This document shows, in pieces, positions 28,576 through 40,437 of a DNA stretch of 64,000 bases (position 1 is the stretch's first letter; each line of letters opens with the position of its first letter). Made by a program: the position numbers and the translations under genes. Under the pieces are notes generated by a model. It was not told the DNA's origin. It worked only from the letters and a program-made list of their open reading frames with translations, and ran no database searches. The DNA is from Dendrolimus kikuchii (Eukaryota > Arthropoda > Insecta > Lepidoptera > Lasiocampidae), in the NCBI GenBank assembly GCA_019925095.2, contig CM034394.1, positions 22,244,272 through 22,308,271 of the forward strand, given 5' to 3'.

Positions 28576-29283
28576 TGTAACAACGCGGCGAGGCCAATGA
28601 TGGCGCTTTATTTACCTAGCTTGCAGTCACTCAATCAAATTGATCTAATTTTGTAAATCCGTCTATAATCAGGATTAGAAATATGAATACGACTGTTTTA
28701 AAAATTAATTATTCCACCGTAGAAGCTTTTAAAAAACGCATAAACGTTGAATAGTACGCTTACATACAAACGTGGAGAGGCAAGGTAAAAAAGATATGAC
28801 TGATTATTATGAATCTCGTCAAAAGGCCCGACCCTTTTTTTACCATAAGCCCGATGTTCATAATGTACAGTAGGCTGGTATATCCCCTTTTTAATATGAT
28901 TTTTGTATAATGAAATGTAGGCTAAGTGCTTAATTTAATGTGTTTATGTGGAATGAAATGTTGTTGGACTCGGATGGAATGTTAATTAATTCAAGGATTT
29001 TATTTTGTGCTTTTTTTTCTCGGTTTATGATTCTGTGATTTCATTTTTAGTATCAGGGTCTGTTCCAACATGATATGAATGTTTGCATTTTTATATAGCT
29101 TTTTTGAGTGGCAAAATTGTAATGAGCTTACGCTTACCGATAACTGTACCTACCGCTTACGGATAATTGTTTGTGGTTTTAGATAGTTACAAGTTCTCTT
29201 GAAACAGACTTGTTATAGAAGTTTTGAAAGTTAGGCTAAGGCGGCGTACCGTACAGCCACCTTGACATGAATCATTATCATAT
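28576..29283. other. Spacer, nothing recognised
   Basis: AT-rich, with a weak tail-like end; no frames. Confidence 0.4.
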
Positions 29284-30678
29284 TGTTACGAATTGCAGGA
29301 CTCGAATTAAAATGTGGTTAGAATTACTAGAAAGAAAGAAAGAAAAAACATTTATTTAGAACTACAGCACAAATGAGAATACAATACACAACATAAATAA
29401 ATAAATGTACAATGTAACATGCATTAAAAAAAAAACCAAGCAAGTGTAGCTCTAAATTGGTCCTAGCTCAGCATGTTGCTGGTTAAGTTAACCAGCGCTG
29501 ATCTTCCGCTAGGGCCATTCCAGTGACATACACAGACAGACACTGAAGCAAATAAAAAACAAAATGAAAAGAAAGTAAGTATAAAAGAGAAAAAAAAAGA
29601 AAAAGAAAAATGTGCACAACAATTGTAAAAAAATGAAATACTTATTATTTATACAGTTTGAGATAGTTATAACAGTAAGAGTTTAAAAGTAGCAATAGTA
29701 AGAAATACATACACGACTCAACACATACAGGATAGGTCAGGCACATCCTCCAAATGGGCGCCATTATATAGCCTGGTATCATGAGCGAGATCAGATTGGC
29801 ACATTTGGTGGGCATACAAGAACTTTTTTAATTTAAATCTAAACCCATGAATACTTTGCATATTTTTTATGGGGGGGTGGTATATTGTTTCAGCATTTGG
29901 AGGCAGCATACCTAAAACTACCCCTAAAAGCAACTGTGCCATGTCATTGCGTCGTAAGCTGCATAGCGCATTGCCGCAGTCCAGCCGATCTTTTTGAAGA
30001 GAACCATGAAAGTTTTATATATAAGTATGAAGGGGCTTTATGCTTAATAACTCCAAAAAGTAGGCATGCGAGATGCAATTTACGGCGGTGCTTCATTTTC
30101 AACATTGAACAGTTGTTTATAAAAGGCGTCACATGACTTCTAAAGGGAATGTCAAAGCAAAAGCGTGCACATGCGTTCTGTACTCGTTGAATGAGTTTCT
30201 GCGTTTTACCCAGTAGACGAGGGCCAAAAACAATATCAGAGTAATAACTATAGAATTTATTAGAACTATACAAACACGTATAACACAGGTACAAATATAA
30301 CTGAACACAACCAGTGCAAACGTAATGCACGATTAAATAACACGCGCAAAGTCCGTCACTAAATAGATTACCGAATGTACACATGTCTTGCCTCGCGACT
30401 GATTATCGCTTGACTGCCGATCTCTCCATTGGACCATTGCTTTATACTGCACCGATACAATATGTCTGCCCGACCGCGTGGACCGAATTTCTTAGAATTA
30501 GTTCGACACACCTGGCTAATGACTGCCATAAAAGATTACAATACACAATGGGCTGTTTTCTAATCACAAATTTTAAACACAAAGTAAACAAAAGAAGTTC
30601 AAATTCGGAAAGGTAATATATTGTGATTTTATGGTATACACATGTGAATCCACTTTTGTCGGCGTGTAAGTTGTAACA
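29284..30678 (-). mobile_element. Solo LTR T1 split by a LINE
   Basis: LTR start TGTTACGAATTGCAGGACTC (29284-29328) and the remainder 30246-30678 ending GTTGTAACA are the two halves of one T1 LTR; alignment to 7373-7855 shows the break falls after GAATTAC. The insert 29329-30245 is a family-E LINE. No attached internal region. Confidence 0.7.
29329..30245 (-). pseudogene. LINE family E, RT C-terminus and 3' tail, nested in LTR
   Basis: Minus coding remnants: SDIVFGPRLLGKTQKLIQRV, QNACARFCFDIPFRSHVTPF, HRRKLHLACLLFGVIKHKAP, then KNMQSIHGFRFKLKKFLYA. This is the end of a Jockey/CR1-type RT (IQxxQNxxxRF…HRRxLHxxxLxxxxxxxxxPxYL…FKxxLKxxLY). The 3' UTR contains AGCGCTGATCTTCCGCTAGG and a (TTTC)n tail. 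Frameshifted, 5'-truncated. Confidence 0.7.
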
Positions 30679-30790
30679 GTATCATTCCACTTAGCGACAA
30701 CCCGAATCCTGCTTGCCGAGGGTGTTCATGGCATGCAGAGCTGGACTTTTTGCAGAACAGGATTCAGGTTGTTGCTAAGGGGAATGATAT
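30679..30790. repeat. 112-bp hairpin directly after the LTR
   Basis: GTATCATTCCACTTAGCGAC… pairs with …GTTGCTAAGGGGAATGATAT; arms of ~33 bp (30679-30712, 30757-30790) with about five mismatches. Possibly a small MITE; its left end coincides with the LTR's right end. Confidence 0.55.
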
Positions 30791-31216
30791 GATAATGATT
30801 TATGATACGATAGTTGTATGGTATGCCATCCTAGGGCAAATCCGAGCGAATTTTTACTATTACAGCTATCTAGGTAGTGGGTATCGTGACCAATATGCCG
30901 CACATAGTTGTTGAATTAAAAGGAAATTGCACATTTTTCTATGGACCGCCGTTGCGCATATTTTTTTATGATATCATAAATTGGGATAAAAGAGGGGAGA
31001 TATCATACTTTCAAAGGAAATAAAAATTATCAACTTATTTTGTGGGATTTTTGTTGTTCTTTGACTTTCTGTTCAGTTTTGAGGTTAGTTTTGTAACAAA
31101 CCTTATACCAAAAAAAGCAGTCCTTACAACAATTATGATTTGAATTCTTGTATGACAACAGAAAATAGTTCCAACAAACCAATGAATGATCCCAAGTAAG
31201 TAAATAATATTACAAA
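30791..31216. other. AT-rich spacer
   Basis: No element recognised. Confidence 0.4.
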
Positions 31217-31600
31217 TTAGCTGTACCTGGCAGACGTTGTCTTGCCCTTAAAAAATAAAAATCTAGAAACCGATTGCTGCGCGACCTAACGGGTCCAATC
31301 GTGAATCTAAACCATCCCGGGATCCATTTGAACACACACAAAAATAATTTATCTAAATCAGACAAATTATGCAGTCACCATTGCCGAAATCGGCCGGGAA
31401 AGATGATAACAAACGAATGGCTAGACTGATGTTGTGACTGACTGTATTTTTTTTAATGAAGATCATATTTTAAGACTTATTATCCTATACCGGACGAAGA
31501 CAGTTCCAAAACCACAAAAATCATAAAAATTGATCTAGCCGTTCTCGAGTTATAAATGGTGTAACTAACACGACTGTTTTATATATTATACATAGATAGA
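31217..31600 (-). mobile_element. Helitron-like element, family H1
   Basis: Plus strand begins TTAGCTGTACCTGGCAGACG (reverse of …CTAA end) and ends ATTATACATAGATAGA before T. Middle: GAATCTAAACCATCCCGGGA. Confidence 0.55.
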
Positions 31601-31722
31601 TAATGGTAGGTCATGCTAAATGTCGGTCGTTTGTAGGTAGGTACTTATTCCCTATAGGTAGAAAATAATAATGCTTCAATATAGGAATGAAATAGTTTCA
31701 TTGGTCCATATGATCATCATAT

Positions 31723-32221
31723 TGTTACAACTCTGGTCCCGACACGAACAAAATCCCTTGCATATCTGAAACAAAGCACATTTATTACCCGTCGGCATTT
31801 GAACTAATAACATTTAAATCTTTTATGGTCGTCTTCTTTTGTTTACTTTGTGTTTAAAATTGGTGATTAGAAAACAGCCCATTGTTGTATTGTAATCTTC
31901 TATGTCAGTCATTAGCCAGATGTGTCAGATTAAGTCGACTTAGATACGGGGACATTGCAGTTGCGCAGTATAAAACGATGACCTGATTGAGGGGGGAGTC
32001 AGCCGAGCAATAACCACGAGCGAAGCAAGACGTGTGTACTACAATCGGGAATCTAATAAGTGATGGACTAGCGCGTTTTATTTAATTACGACCTTCTGAA
32101 TTACGTTTGGACTTGTTGTGTTCGGTTATATTTGTACCTGTATTATAAGTGTTTGTATAGTTCTAATAAACTCTATAGTAATTCTAACGGCATTTTAATT
32201 CGAGTCTAGCCACTCGTAACA
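31723..32221 (+). repeat. Solo LTR, family T1
   Basis: TGTTACAACTCTGGTCCCGA to CCACTCGTAACA. TATA-like GCGCAGTATAAAACGATGAC; poly-A signal TCTAATAAACTCTATAG near the 3' end, then the family end GCATTTTAATTCGAG. About 499 bp, no internal region. Confidence 0.75.
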
Positions 32222-32329
32222 ATAATCATAAAATTTGTGGTCTAAAAACGGAGCCGGCGGCTCATCAGATCTAAATCGAGCCCAATCAAGATACCACAAA
32301 ATGGTCATTACGTGAGCACAGCATCACAG

Positions 32330-32733
32330 TCTATATATATATAAATCAATTGCTGTTCGTTAGTCTCGCTAAAACTCTAAAACGGGTGGACTGATTTGGC
32401 TAATTTTGGTTTTGAAATATTTGTGGAAATCCAGGGAAGGTTTAAAAGGTGAGTAAATATGAAAAAAAAAATGCTTGGAATATAGTTAAAACAACAATTT
32501 CGCTTTCTCTTACAAACTATTCCTGCCTGTCAAACATTTGATGTTCGTCCCGTCGTTTAGAAATCAATTAAATTTAAAAGTCGTTCAGGAATCAAATAAA
32601 ATTTATAAGTGAAGTTTTTATTCCATTTTTTTAGTTTTGAATGTCAAGCGTTTGATGTTCGTCCCGTCGTTCAGAAATCAACGTTTTTTATTTATTGATT
32701 CTGAGGCGGTACGAAGTTTGCCGGGTCAGATAG
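32330..32733 (+). mobile_element. Helitron-like element
   Basis: TCTATATATATATAAATCAA to TTTGCCGGGTCAGATAG|T. Contains a duplicated block (GATGTTCGTCCCGTCGTT at ~32540 and ~32658). Terminal ATAG instead of CTAG, otherwise H1-like. Confidence 0.5.
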
Positions 32734-32801
32734 TACCTAATAAATATTTTAGATTGTATAGATCGAAATTGTTACTCTATTTGTATTACATTGTATATTA
32801 T

Positions 32802-33337
32802 TAAAGCACAAATCAGACCGCATCTATAGGCCGGAGCACCCGCTTACCAGACTGCCCCTCTCGACTCCATCCAGCGTCGCGCCCTTCGTATAATCGACGA
32901 TCCCATACTAACAGGCGGCATAGAATCGCTCAGCCTTCGGAGAGACTTTGCGTACCTCTGCGTATTCTACCGCCTGTATAAAGGGAAGTGTTCCGAGGAA
33001 CTGTTTGATCAGGTGCCAACGCCTCACTTTTACAAGCGCACCGCTCGCCAGCGACGAGATATTTACCCCCATTTCCTTGAGCTCCCACGCTCAACTACGC
33101 AACAGTTCTCTAGAACATTTATTCCGCATACAACAATGATCTGGAGGGAACTTCCCGCCGCGGTTTTCCCTTTGCGCTATGACATGGGGTTCTTTAAGAA
33201 GGGTTTTATAAAATTTCTTAGAGGTCGGCAACGCGTTGGCGACACCCCTGGTGTTGCAAGCGTCCATGGGCGACGGTAACCACTTTCCATCGGGTGGGCC
33301 GTCTGCCTGTTTCTCAGCTACAGGCAATAAAAAAAAT
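32802..33337 (+). pseudogene. LINE J1, RT C-terminus and complete 3' tail
   Basis: Reads in broken frames: DDPILTGGIESLSLRRDFAY, ELFDQVPTPHFYKRTARQRR, DIYPHFLELPRSTTQQFSRT, MIWRELPAAVFPLRYDMGFF, KKGFIKFLRGRQRVGDTPGV, then the 3' UTR GTTGCAAGCGTCCATGGGCG and GTGGGCCGTCTGCCTGTTTC, ending CAGGCAATAAAAAAA. The block FPxxYDMxxFKKGxxKFLxGRQR is the end of a CR1/Jockey-like RT. Best-preserved J1 copy here and the reference for the tail shared with S1. Confidence 0.75.
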
Positions 33338-33409
33338 ATTATATCATGTATGTATATATTTATAAGATATTGATTCCGTACTTAGAATAATGCAACATAC
33401 CTCTGTTCG

Positions 33410-33560
33410 TTCTTATCAAATTTTTTGTCCATCCAAAGGTTGTCTGGAAGAAATCACTAATAGCGATAAGATCGTATCGTATTGTAAAATTTTATTTCTA
33501 TTACCTTTTATGTTTTAAAACACAATAAAGCATATTCATTCATTCATTCATACATTTATT
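33410..33560 (+). repeat. LINE 3' tail, family D
   Basis: AAAGGTTGTCTGGAAGAAAT then TAGCGATAAGATCG and CACAATAAAGC followed by (ATTC)n. Tail of a CR1-like LINE very common in Lepidoptera (core GGAAGAGATCGCTTTTAGYG). Confidence 0.65.
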
Positions 33561-33944
33561 TGAATTTAATTGTATAATAAGACTTAAAATCTCTTTTTTT
33601 TGTATTAATATAATTTAAAATCTAAAAGTTATGAATAATTAATACATAAATTTAAATATTTGTATGACAGTAAGTTAGATACGATGATACTAGTCACACT
33701 GTTTTATCAACTATTGCTGACATACCACTACTTGTATCTCTGCAAATAAAGTTTTATTCATTCACTCATTCATGGGGTTAAAAATTCATAAAGACTGACG
33801 AGTTAATTTTATTTAATTTTCTAGGCTTCTCCACAACTCTTCTTGTCCTTTGTACTCTTTCTTCTTTACCTTTCTCATTTGGATAAGAAAATATCTCATA
33901 AAACAGCGATAACTTGCTAAGAATAGATATACGTAAAATAGGAA
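33561..33944. other. AT-rich spacer with another short tail
   Basis: 33700-33775 ends AAATAAAGTTTTATTCATTC and (ATTC)n, a further CR1-like tail remnant. Nothing else. Confidence 0.4.
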
Positions 33945-34190
33945 ATAGACGTGGAAGGCCACGACACACCTTCCATGATCAAATTGATCGTGTACTAGCG
34001 GAGGGTGATGTCAGGAGCCTTAAGAACAGACGAGTGTGCATGACAAGAGTTATGAATGTCAAAGAAGCAAGTGAGGTGTGTAAGAATGGGCCTAAATGGC
34101 GCTCTGTTGTTCGTGCCTACCCCGCAAGGGAACTGGCGTGAAGTTATGTATGTGTGTATGTATGTATGTATGTATGTATGTATAGGAAAT
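33945..34190 (+). pseudogene. RTE-type LINE tail (R-a) with (TATG)n
   Basis: RGRPRHTFHDQIDRVLAEGD through EASEVCKNGPKWRSVVRAYP to ARELA and stop at 34141, then GAAGTTATGTATGTG and (TATG)n to ~34183. 5'-truncated, frame intact. Confidence 0.75.
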
Positions 34191-34514
34191 AGACTTAGTT
34201 TGTAACCTTACACAAATTATTGTTTTTCCTTCGATAGCTTAGTTTGAGCTAGGCACCAGTAAGTAAAGCACCACTCTCTCATCTTCTTTTTTAATTATAT
34301 TAAAATCTAACACACGTCGCCATGCAGAAAATTAATTTGAGCTCTTTTTAAAAGTGTTTGAGTAAAATTTCGTGACTTCGTAAGTGTGAGTAATGAGCGA
34401 GTTACGAAGCGGTTCATTTTTTTGAAAACTAGGGGGTTGAAGGACATTTTAAGCACGGAACGGGAAAAAGCGAATGAGTCGAATGATTGTCGCGTAAAAC
34501 AGTTGTGTGTAACA

Positions 34515-34690
34515 TCAATCAATCAATAACTCTTTTTGTACACCAATACAATAAAAGAACTTACAGACTAAAACTATGTGTCAATATGCACAAAGGGCGG
34601 TCTTATCGCTAAAAAGCGATCTCTTCCAGACAACCCCAGGAATGAATTGAGAATATAATGGTGGTATACATAATACATAGTACAATTTCG
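34515..34690 (-). repeat. LINE 3' tail, family D
   Basis: ATCAATCAATAACTCTTTTT, GTACACCAATACAATAAAAG, then GGGCGGTCTTATCGCTAAAA and GCGATCTCTTCCAGACAACC; reverse orientation, near-mirror of 40150-40347. Confidence 0.7.
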
Positions 34691-36022
34691 TACATTCTGG
34701 TAATAAATGTATGTATAAGTTTTAATAAAAAATGTTCTCCATTATAACTTAGTTAAAAGACTTTTTCATTTCTAATATTCTGAAAGTACACTTGAATTTA
34801 TATGACCACAGGTATGAAAATAGTACTTTTCGTCCGTAGAAAATGATTTTCCCTGTTGTCAAAAAAAAAGACTGCAAACCGTAGATAATACAGCCATTTT
34901 TCAATCGCGGTATAAATTGTAATAAAAAAAATCAACAATTTTGAAACATCATTTTATACTTATAAATTACTTTACACTAATTGTTATTTAATAAAATACA
35001 CTAGTCTAATAAGTCTGTAACCACACACTCACTCATTCACTTGTTACACACATACACATTACATACACACCACATGCATATATACATACATACATATATA
35101 CACCCATTCATACATCTATGCATTTTCACATACATTACAAATATTAACACGAAAATTTACAAATGTATAAACATTAAAATAATTTTCTTTTTAAATTGTA
35201 TGACAAACGAGTTGTCTGGATTTCTGGAAGTGAGCGCTAACAACTGCAACACAGTATTATACTACAGCAGTTGTTTGCGATACCAAATTGTTTCTGTGCA
35301 CTATGTTAATGGTTTCGAATAAATTCTTTAATTTAATTTACATACATTTGAGTTAATTGTTTACTATCATCAGTGACAAAAAAATACTGGCTCCTAGAAT
35401 GCCACAAAAAAAGAAGTTTACTTGACGTTTCATATGTGACGTATTAAATTAGTTCATTAGTTAACGCCTGATTTCATTAGAAAAGTAGTTGTTCGTTTAA
35501 CTAATCCGTTTTTATTTACTTTCCTGATATTCGAAATAAAAATTAGAGTGTTAACCTCAGATGAAAGGTATATTTAGGCACTCGAACTATTAACGCTCTC
35601 GATAGGCTCATGCGCCAAACTATCTAATGCCTGAATAGTTCACTTTCACCTCTCGTACAACCATTTACCACTTAATTTAAGTATATTCGAATTTTGAATC
35701 GATTCCCCAAATATAGGAATCCAGTATTTAGGTCATAATTCTACTGACGAACATGCAATTATCCTACATTTACTTAAATTTAGGGCACAGTTACGTAGTA
35801 ACAAATCCTCATTAGACTTAAATTTATGGCACCGAATTCCATAGGAGTTATGCGGTGGGCGTTTTAATAACTTCCCATGAGCAATATCGCTTGTTATTTA
35901 CTGTTATGTCCTAAAATATCGGTGTTCGTTGTTATTCTGATTGAATCAAAATAGGAATGTTACATGTTACAATAAATTGTTGCGTTATTTACATAGTAGG
36001 GTAAGCCATTTATACATATATA
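34691..36022. other. AT-rich stretch with CATA-rich simple sequence
   Basis: 35041-35140 is CA/CATA-rich simple sequence; 35196-35345 ends GAATAAATTCTTTAATTTAA and may be a retroposon tail. The rest is unique-looking. Confidence 0.4.
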
Positions 36023-36228
36023 CTAGCTGTCGCGGCAGACGTTGTTCTGCCCTGAAGAAATAAAATTTAGAACCCGATTGCAGCGCCACCTACCGGGTTC
36101 AATTGTGAATCTAAACCATCCTCGAGTCTACTTGAACACACACAAATAAATTCATTCAAATCAGTCCAGCCATTTAGGAGGAGTTCACTGTCAACACACG
36201 TACAGAAGAATTATATATATAAAGAAGA
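36023..36228 (-). mobile_element. Helitron-like element, family H1
   Basis: Plus strand CTAGCTGTCGCGGCAGACGT to TATATATATAAAGAAGA, between T and A (A/T on the minus strand). Complete ends; ~206 bp. Middle AACCCGATTGCAGCGCCACC. Confidence 0.6.
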
Positions 36229-36270
36229 TATGAGGATGACCCCCTATATTTTATTATTAATTTAGCAGTC

Positions 36271-36572
36271 TATCCGTGCAGGAACGGAGAAAGACTACAA
36301 TTTCCTGCGGCCGGGCGGCCTGTCGTGAGAGGCGACAAAACAACCCGCAGCCAGGTGGTAGGGTATTTGTCCGTCTGGATGGCTACAACCCCTGGTCTAG
36401 AGCATGCAGCCATAACATTGAGTTGTGTTCCCGCATTAGTGGCCAGGTTCCAGTCACCATTTAGAGAGAAGCAGCGCATTTGTAGCATCTTTGGTATTGC
36501 AAGTGTCCGATGGTGAGCACTTTCCATCATATGGGCCGTCTGCCTGTCTCCTGAACTCCTGCAATAAAAAAA
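36271..36572 (+). repeat. SINE-like family S1, copy J
   Basis: ATCCGTGCAGGAACGGAGAA to CTCCTGCAATAAAAAAAAG with a small deletion in the tail segment (CAAGTGTCCGATGGTGAGC). Near full length. Confidence 0.8.
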
Positions 36573-36645
36573 AGCAGTTTATACAATAATGCTCCTAGCG
36601 AATTTCATCCACATAAATCCAGTTGTTTTTGAGTAAAAATATGGG

Positions 36646-37389
36646 ACCTTCAATAAATTACGTCACACGTTGAGGGGGGGGGGGGGGGGGGGATTGGCGA
36701 AAAGTGACATTGTGTGATAAGGTGTGGGAGGAGTCCTAAATTTCGTGACGTTACATTTCAAAATCTAATATATTTAAGGTTGATAAGATACGAGTGGCTA
36801 CTTAGCCGGAGCAAACCCTGATTCTCTGTTAGACCTGATGCCGCCTCGCAAATCCTAGTGAACCAAGTAGAAAAAAAGGAACGGCTACCGTCACTGGAAC
36901 GGTGTGAGGAATGATGCAGGATTTCGTCGGATTCGCGCGTCCTGGTTTTGCACAAACACTACACCAGATGCCCGGGACACAGTTGGAACTTCAAGGAACG
37001 ATTTTAGGGCACAATACAGTAGTTTTCCGACGTTTTTTGGACTATTTATCTCCGAGCGTGGCGTCGTGACGATATTTAGGCAGCCATTGAAAATTCGGCT
37101 CGGCCAATGAAATGGATGTGTGTGAGCAGCGCCCTCTGTTTAGTACCGGCCCAATTAAGATGGAAGAGGCAAGGGGTGCTTTCAGTGCGTCAGGGGGAAT
37201 GTGAGGTGATGTCGTAACAAAGGTAATTACGAAACTGCTGTTTGAATCTAACGATTTCTTCATATAACATTGCAAAATATGTGATATCACACTAGGGAGG
37301 AAGGAGTCGCACGAATGTGACTAGCTGTGACAAAGACGGAATAGGGATTAAAAAATCATGAAATTCGTGTGATGTAATTTGTGGTGGAC
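36646..37389. mobile_element. Candidate DNA element with degenerate inverted ends
   Basis: Left AATAAATTACGTCACACG and right CGTGTGATGTAATTT are inverted. Right inside the left end is a 19-G run (36674-36692) and GTGACATTGTGTGATAAGG, a phrase I associate with a widespread insect DNA element. The centre (36780-37100) differs in composition and may be a later insertion. No transposase. Confidence 0.4.
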
Positions 37390-37770
37390 TATTGCTTGTT
37401 ATTGACCTCCCTACGCAAAATGACGTAACAGCTTGGTGACTACAAATAATTAAATCGTTTTGGGAACACTTTGATATTTGGTAACTTTTGTTTTTTCTAA
37501 CAAGCGGCCAAAGAACACATGTCACGACGTTTACCTTTTCAGATTCTTAAATTAGCCAAAGGATAATTATAATTATGAATATACATTCCATTTTTACCAC
37601 ACATACTACGGAAACATGAAAATGGAATATAGATAACAAAAAACAAAACAGACTTCAATAGTAACAAATAAATATTTTGAAAATCGGTTCACAATTTTTG
37701 TTTTCATAAATGCTCTATTTAAAAATACCACATTAATATTACAATCTAATCTAAAAAGATTAATAAGTAA
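37390..37770. other. AT-rich spacer
   Basis: Nothing recognised. Confidence 0.4.
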
Positions 37771-38204
37771 TGTTACCAAGACGCCGTCAAAAGTGGATTC
37801 ATACCTGCATACCGTAAAAACACATTTTATTACCTTCGGCATTTGGACTTCTTTTGTTTACTTTGTGTTTAAAATTTGTGATTAGAAAACAGCCCATTAT
37901 GTATTGTAATCTTTTATGGCAGTCATTAGCCAGGTGTGACAGACTGATTCTAGGAAATACGGTCCAGGCGGTCGGGCTGAAATATTGCATCTGTTCAGTA
38001 TAAAGCAATGCCCCAATGGAGAGATCGGCAGTCTAGCGAGAACCACGAACGGAGCGAGATGTGTGTACATATCGGGAATATCTATTAGTGACGTTTGGCT
38101 TTGTTGTGTTCGGTTATATTTGTATCTGTGTTATACGTGTTTGTATAGTTTTAATAAACTCTATAATAATTTTCATTTTAATTCGAGTACTCCAACTCGT
38201 AACA
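37771..38204 (+). repeat. Solo LTR, family T1, with clean 4-bp duplication
   Basis: TGTTACCAAGACGCCGTCAA to ACTCCAACTCGTAACA, flanked by GTAA on both sides. TATA-like CAGTATAAAGCAATGCC; AATAAACTCTATAATAATTT near the end. The 4-bp duplication favours a Gypsy-type LTR retrotransposon. Confidence 0.8.
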
Positions 38205-38757
38205 GTAATTTAAATATAACCTAAATTAGCTAAAAGTATTCTACTAAAAATGTGTCCATTAGCACTTTTCTTATTGTCTCTATTAAAGGGAGGACACTTT
38301 GTTCATGTGTTCTTTAATAAGTTAGCACAGTACACTACGCTTTAGTTTTGTTTATAGCACTAGTTCAAACGGTTTTGTCCTTTGCTCGGTTCACAGTTGA
38401 CGGAAAAATCGCGTAACAGATATACAAAGAAACATTTAAAGTCTAATTGAGAACCCCTCCTCCTTTTAGTTGGGAACTCGGTTAAAAAATCTTTTTAAAT
38501 AATAAGGATCGAGAGATTTTTTGGCGTATTTTATAAATCAAGAGAATTTGTCGCGCTGTAATTTAAGCCTATTGAATGAGTTAGGAGGACCGGGCCCTTC
38601 TCAACAAGTCAATGATCGATTCAAATCTTTATGATTCAACGAACGGATATGGCCATGAAATATATTTTCTTTACTCGTTTTCCATATTCTTGTATGTATT
38701 TGCCTATATACATATATTTTATAATGTATTTTGTGTACATATTTTTATTAGTATGTA
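38205..38757. other. Spacer, nothing recognised
   Basis: AT-rich intronic-looking sequence. Confidence 0.4.
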
Positions 38758-38994
38758 TCTTATACTAATATATAAAGCTGAAGAGTTTGTTTGATTGGAC
38801 GCAGTAATCTCAGGAACTACTGGTCTGATTTGAAAAATTCTTTCATTTTTAGATAGCCCATTTATCGAGGAAGCCTATAGATTATATATCATTACGCTAA
38901 GGCCAATAGGAGCGGAGCACCAATGAAGAATGTTTCAAAATCGGGGGGTTTGGAAAACAAATTCCACGCGGACGACGTCGCGAGCACAGCCAGC
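38758..38994 (+). mobile_element. Helitron-like element, family H2, copy 1
   Basis: TCTTATACTAATATATAAAG, CTGAAGAGTTTGTTTGATTG, then CAGGAACTACTGGTCTGATT, and GGAGCGGAGCACCAATGAAG, ending GACGACGTCGCGAGCACAGC. The CTAA end has decayed to CCAG. Confidence 0.55.
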
Positions 38995-39620
38995 ATATGT
39001 ATATATCGGAAAGTTAATCCGTTAGTCGATAAAAATATAAAATTTTAGAAGAGAATATATAGAAATATATTTTTAAAACTTTGTTTAGTAAAGAGTTATC
39101 TTTATATATAAATAGCCCATATTTATATGAAAATAATTATATTTTGATTTGCGGTTTGTCTTTACTTATGTGTGCTTAATAAAGATGATGACTATATAAT
39201 AATTGTTATTTCGAAAATTTGGATAGTTACTTCAAGGAATTTTAATGTATGGATTATTGATATGGGCTTCTGTAAATAATTCATACGACAAATTATTTTG
39301 AATCATTTTTTTTTTATTCAAACAAAATACGGATTTCAGATTAATTGTTCTTTAAGAAATGTTATTTTTTTTAAAACATCAGGTTGTAGTCCACGATCCA
39401 CATTATTGTTTGTAGAAAATATATTTAATTATTTTTTTTACTTCAAATTTGTGACAAAGAGCACAAAGTCCATCATCTCAGTCCAGTTGATATTACACAT
39501 GTCTTAATGGCTTTATAATTTTCGACAGATGACGCTAGGAATACAATAAAATTCTAATTAATAAAAAATAGTATATTTTCTAATTTTAGTGTGTATAAAT
39601 TTATTAATTAATCTTATACT

Positions 39621-39859
39621 TCTTATACTAATATATAAAGCTGAAGAGTTTGTTTGTTTGAACGCGCTAATCTCAGGAACTACTGGTCTGATTTGAAAAA
39701 TTATTTCAATGTTAGATAGCCCATTTATCGAGAAAGGCTATAGGCTATATGTCATCACGCTGAGACTAATAGGAGCGGAGCACCAATGAAGAAGAATGTT
39801 TCAAAATCGGGGGGTTTTGAAAACAAATTCCATGTGGACGACGTCGCGGGCTCAGCTAA
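39621..39859 (+). mobile_element. Helitron-like element, family H2, copy 2
   Basis: TCTTATACTAATATATAAAG to GTCGCGGGCTCAGCTAA|T; better conserved than copy 1, CTAA|T end intact. 38995-39620 between the copies is featureless AT-rich DNA. Confidence 0.6.
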
Positions 39860-39982
39860 TGATAGATAAGTCTAGAAATAAATTGAAATTACAATGTCAA
39901 AGCCTAAATCTGAAAGTATGATAGTTTCTCAGCAAAGTGTACCACAAAAATGCATATATTGTGAGATAGTGTTAGTGCTCGA

Positions 39983-40150
39983 TAGCTGGAGTACAACAAA
40001 CGGGCTGACGACTCACATGATGGAAAGCGGTTACCGCCGCCTATGGACGTTTGCAACACCAGAGATGTTACCAACGCGCTGCCGGCCTCGGAGAAATTTT
40101 ATGACACCCTTTCTGAAAAACTCCATATCGTAGCGCTGTGGACTCCAGCA
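39983..40150 (-). repeat. J1-related LINE tail with inverted ends
   Basis: Plus strand AGCTGGAGTACAACAAACGG, GGTTACCGCCGCCTATGGAC, CAACGCGCTGCCGGCCTCGG: reverse of the J1 tail. The far end GTGGACTCCAGC mirrors the start GCTGGAGTAC, giving short inverted termini. Confidence 0.55.
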
Positions 40151-40347
40151 TAATATATTCAATAGATTTACTATGTATTCTGTATACCACTATCACCATT
40201 GTAATCTCAATTCATTCCTGGGGTTGTCTGGAAGAGAACGCTTTTAGTGACAAGACCGCCCTTTGTGCATAATTAGACATACACAGTTTTAGTCTGTAAG
40301 TTAATTTTTGTATTGATGTACAATAAAGATTTATTGATTGATTGAAA
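40151..40347 (+). repeat. LINE 3' tail, family D
   Basis: ATTCATTCCTGGGGTTGTCT, GGAAGAGAACGCTTTTAGTG, ACAAGACCGCC, then TGTACAATAAAGATTTATTG and (ATTG)n. Confidence 0.7.
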
Positions 40348-40437
40348 ATGGTAAAATTTACTTTAGATTATTATATGACATTAACAATTAAACAAAAACT
40401 AAACTAAATTATAAATAAGTATATATACAAATTAAAA

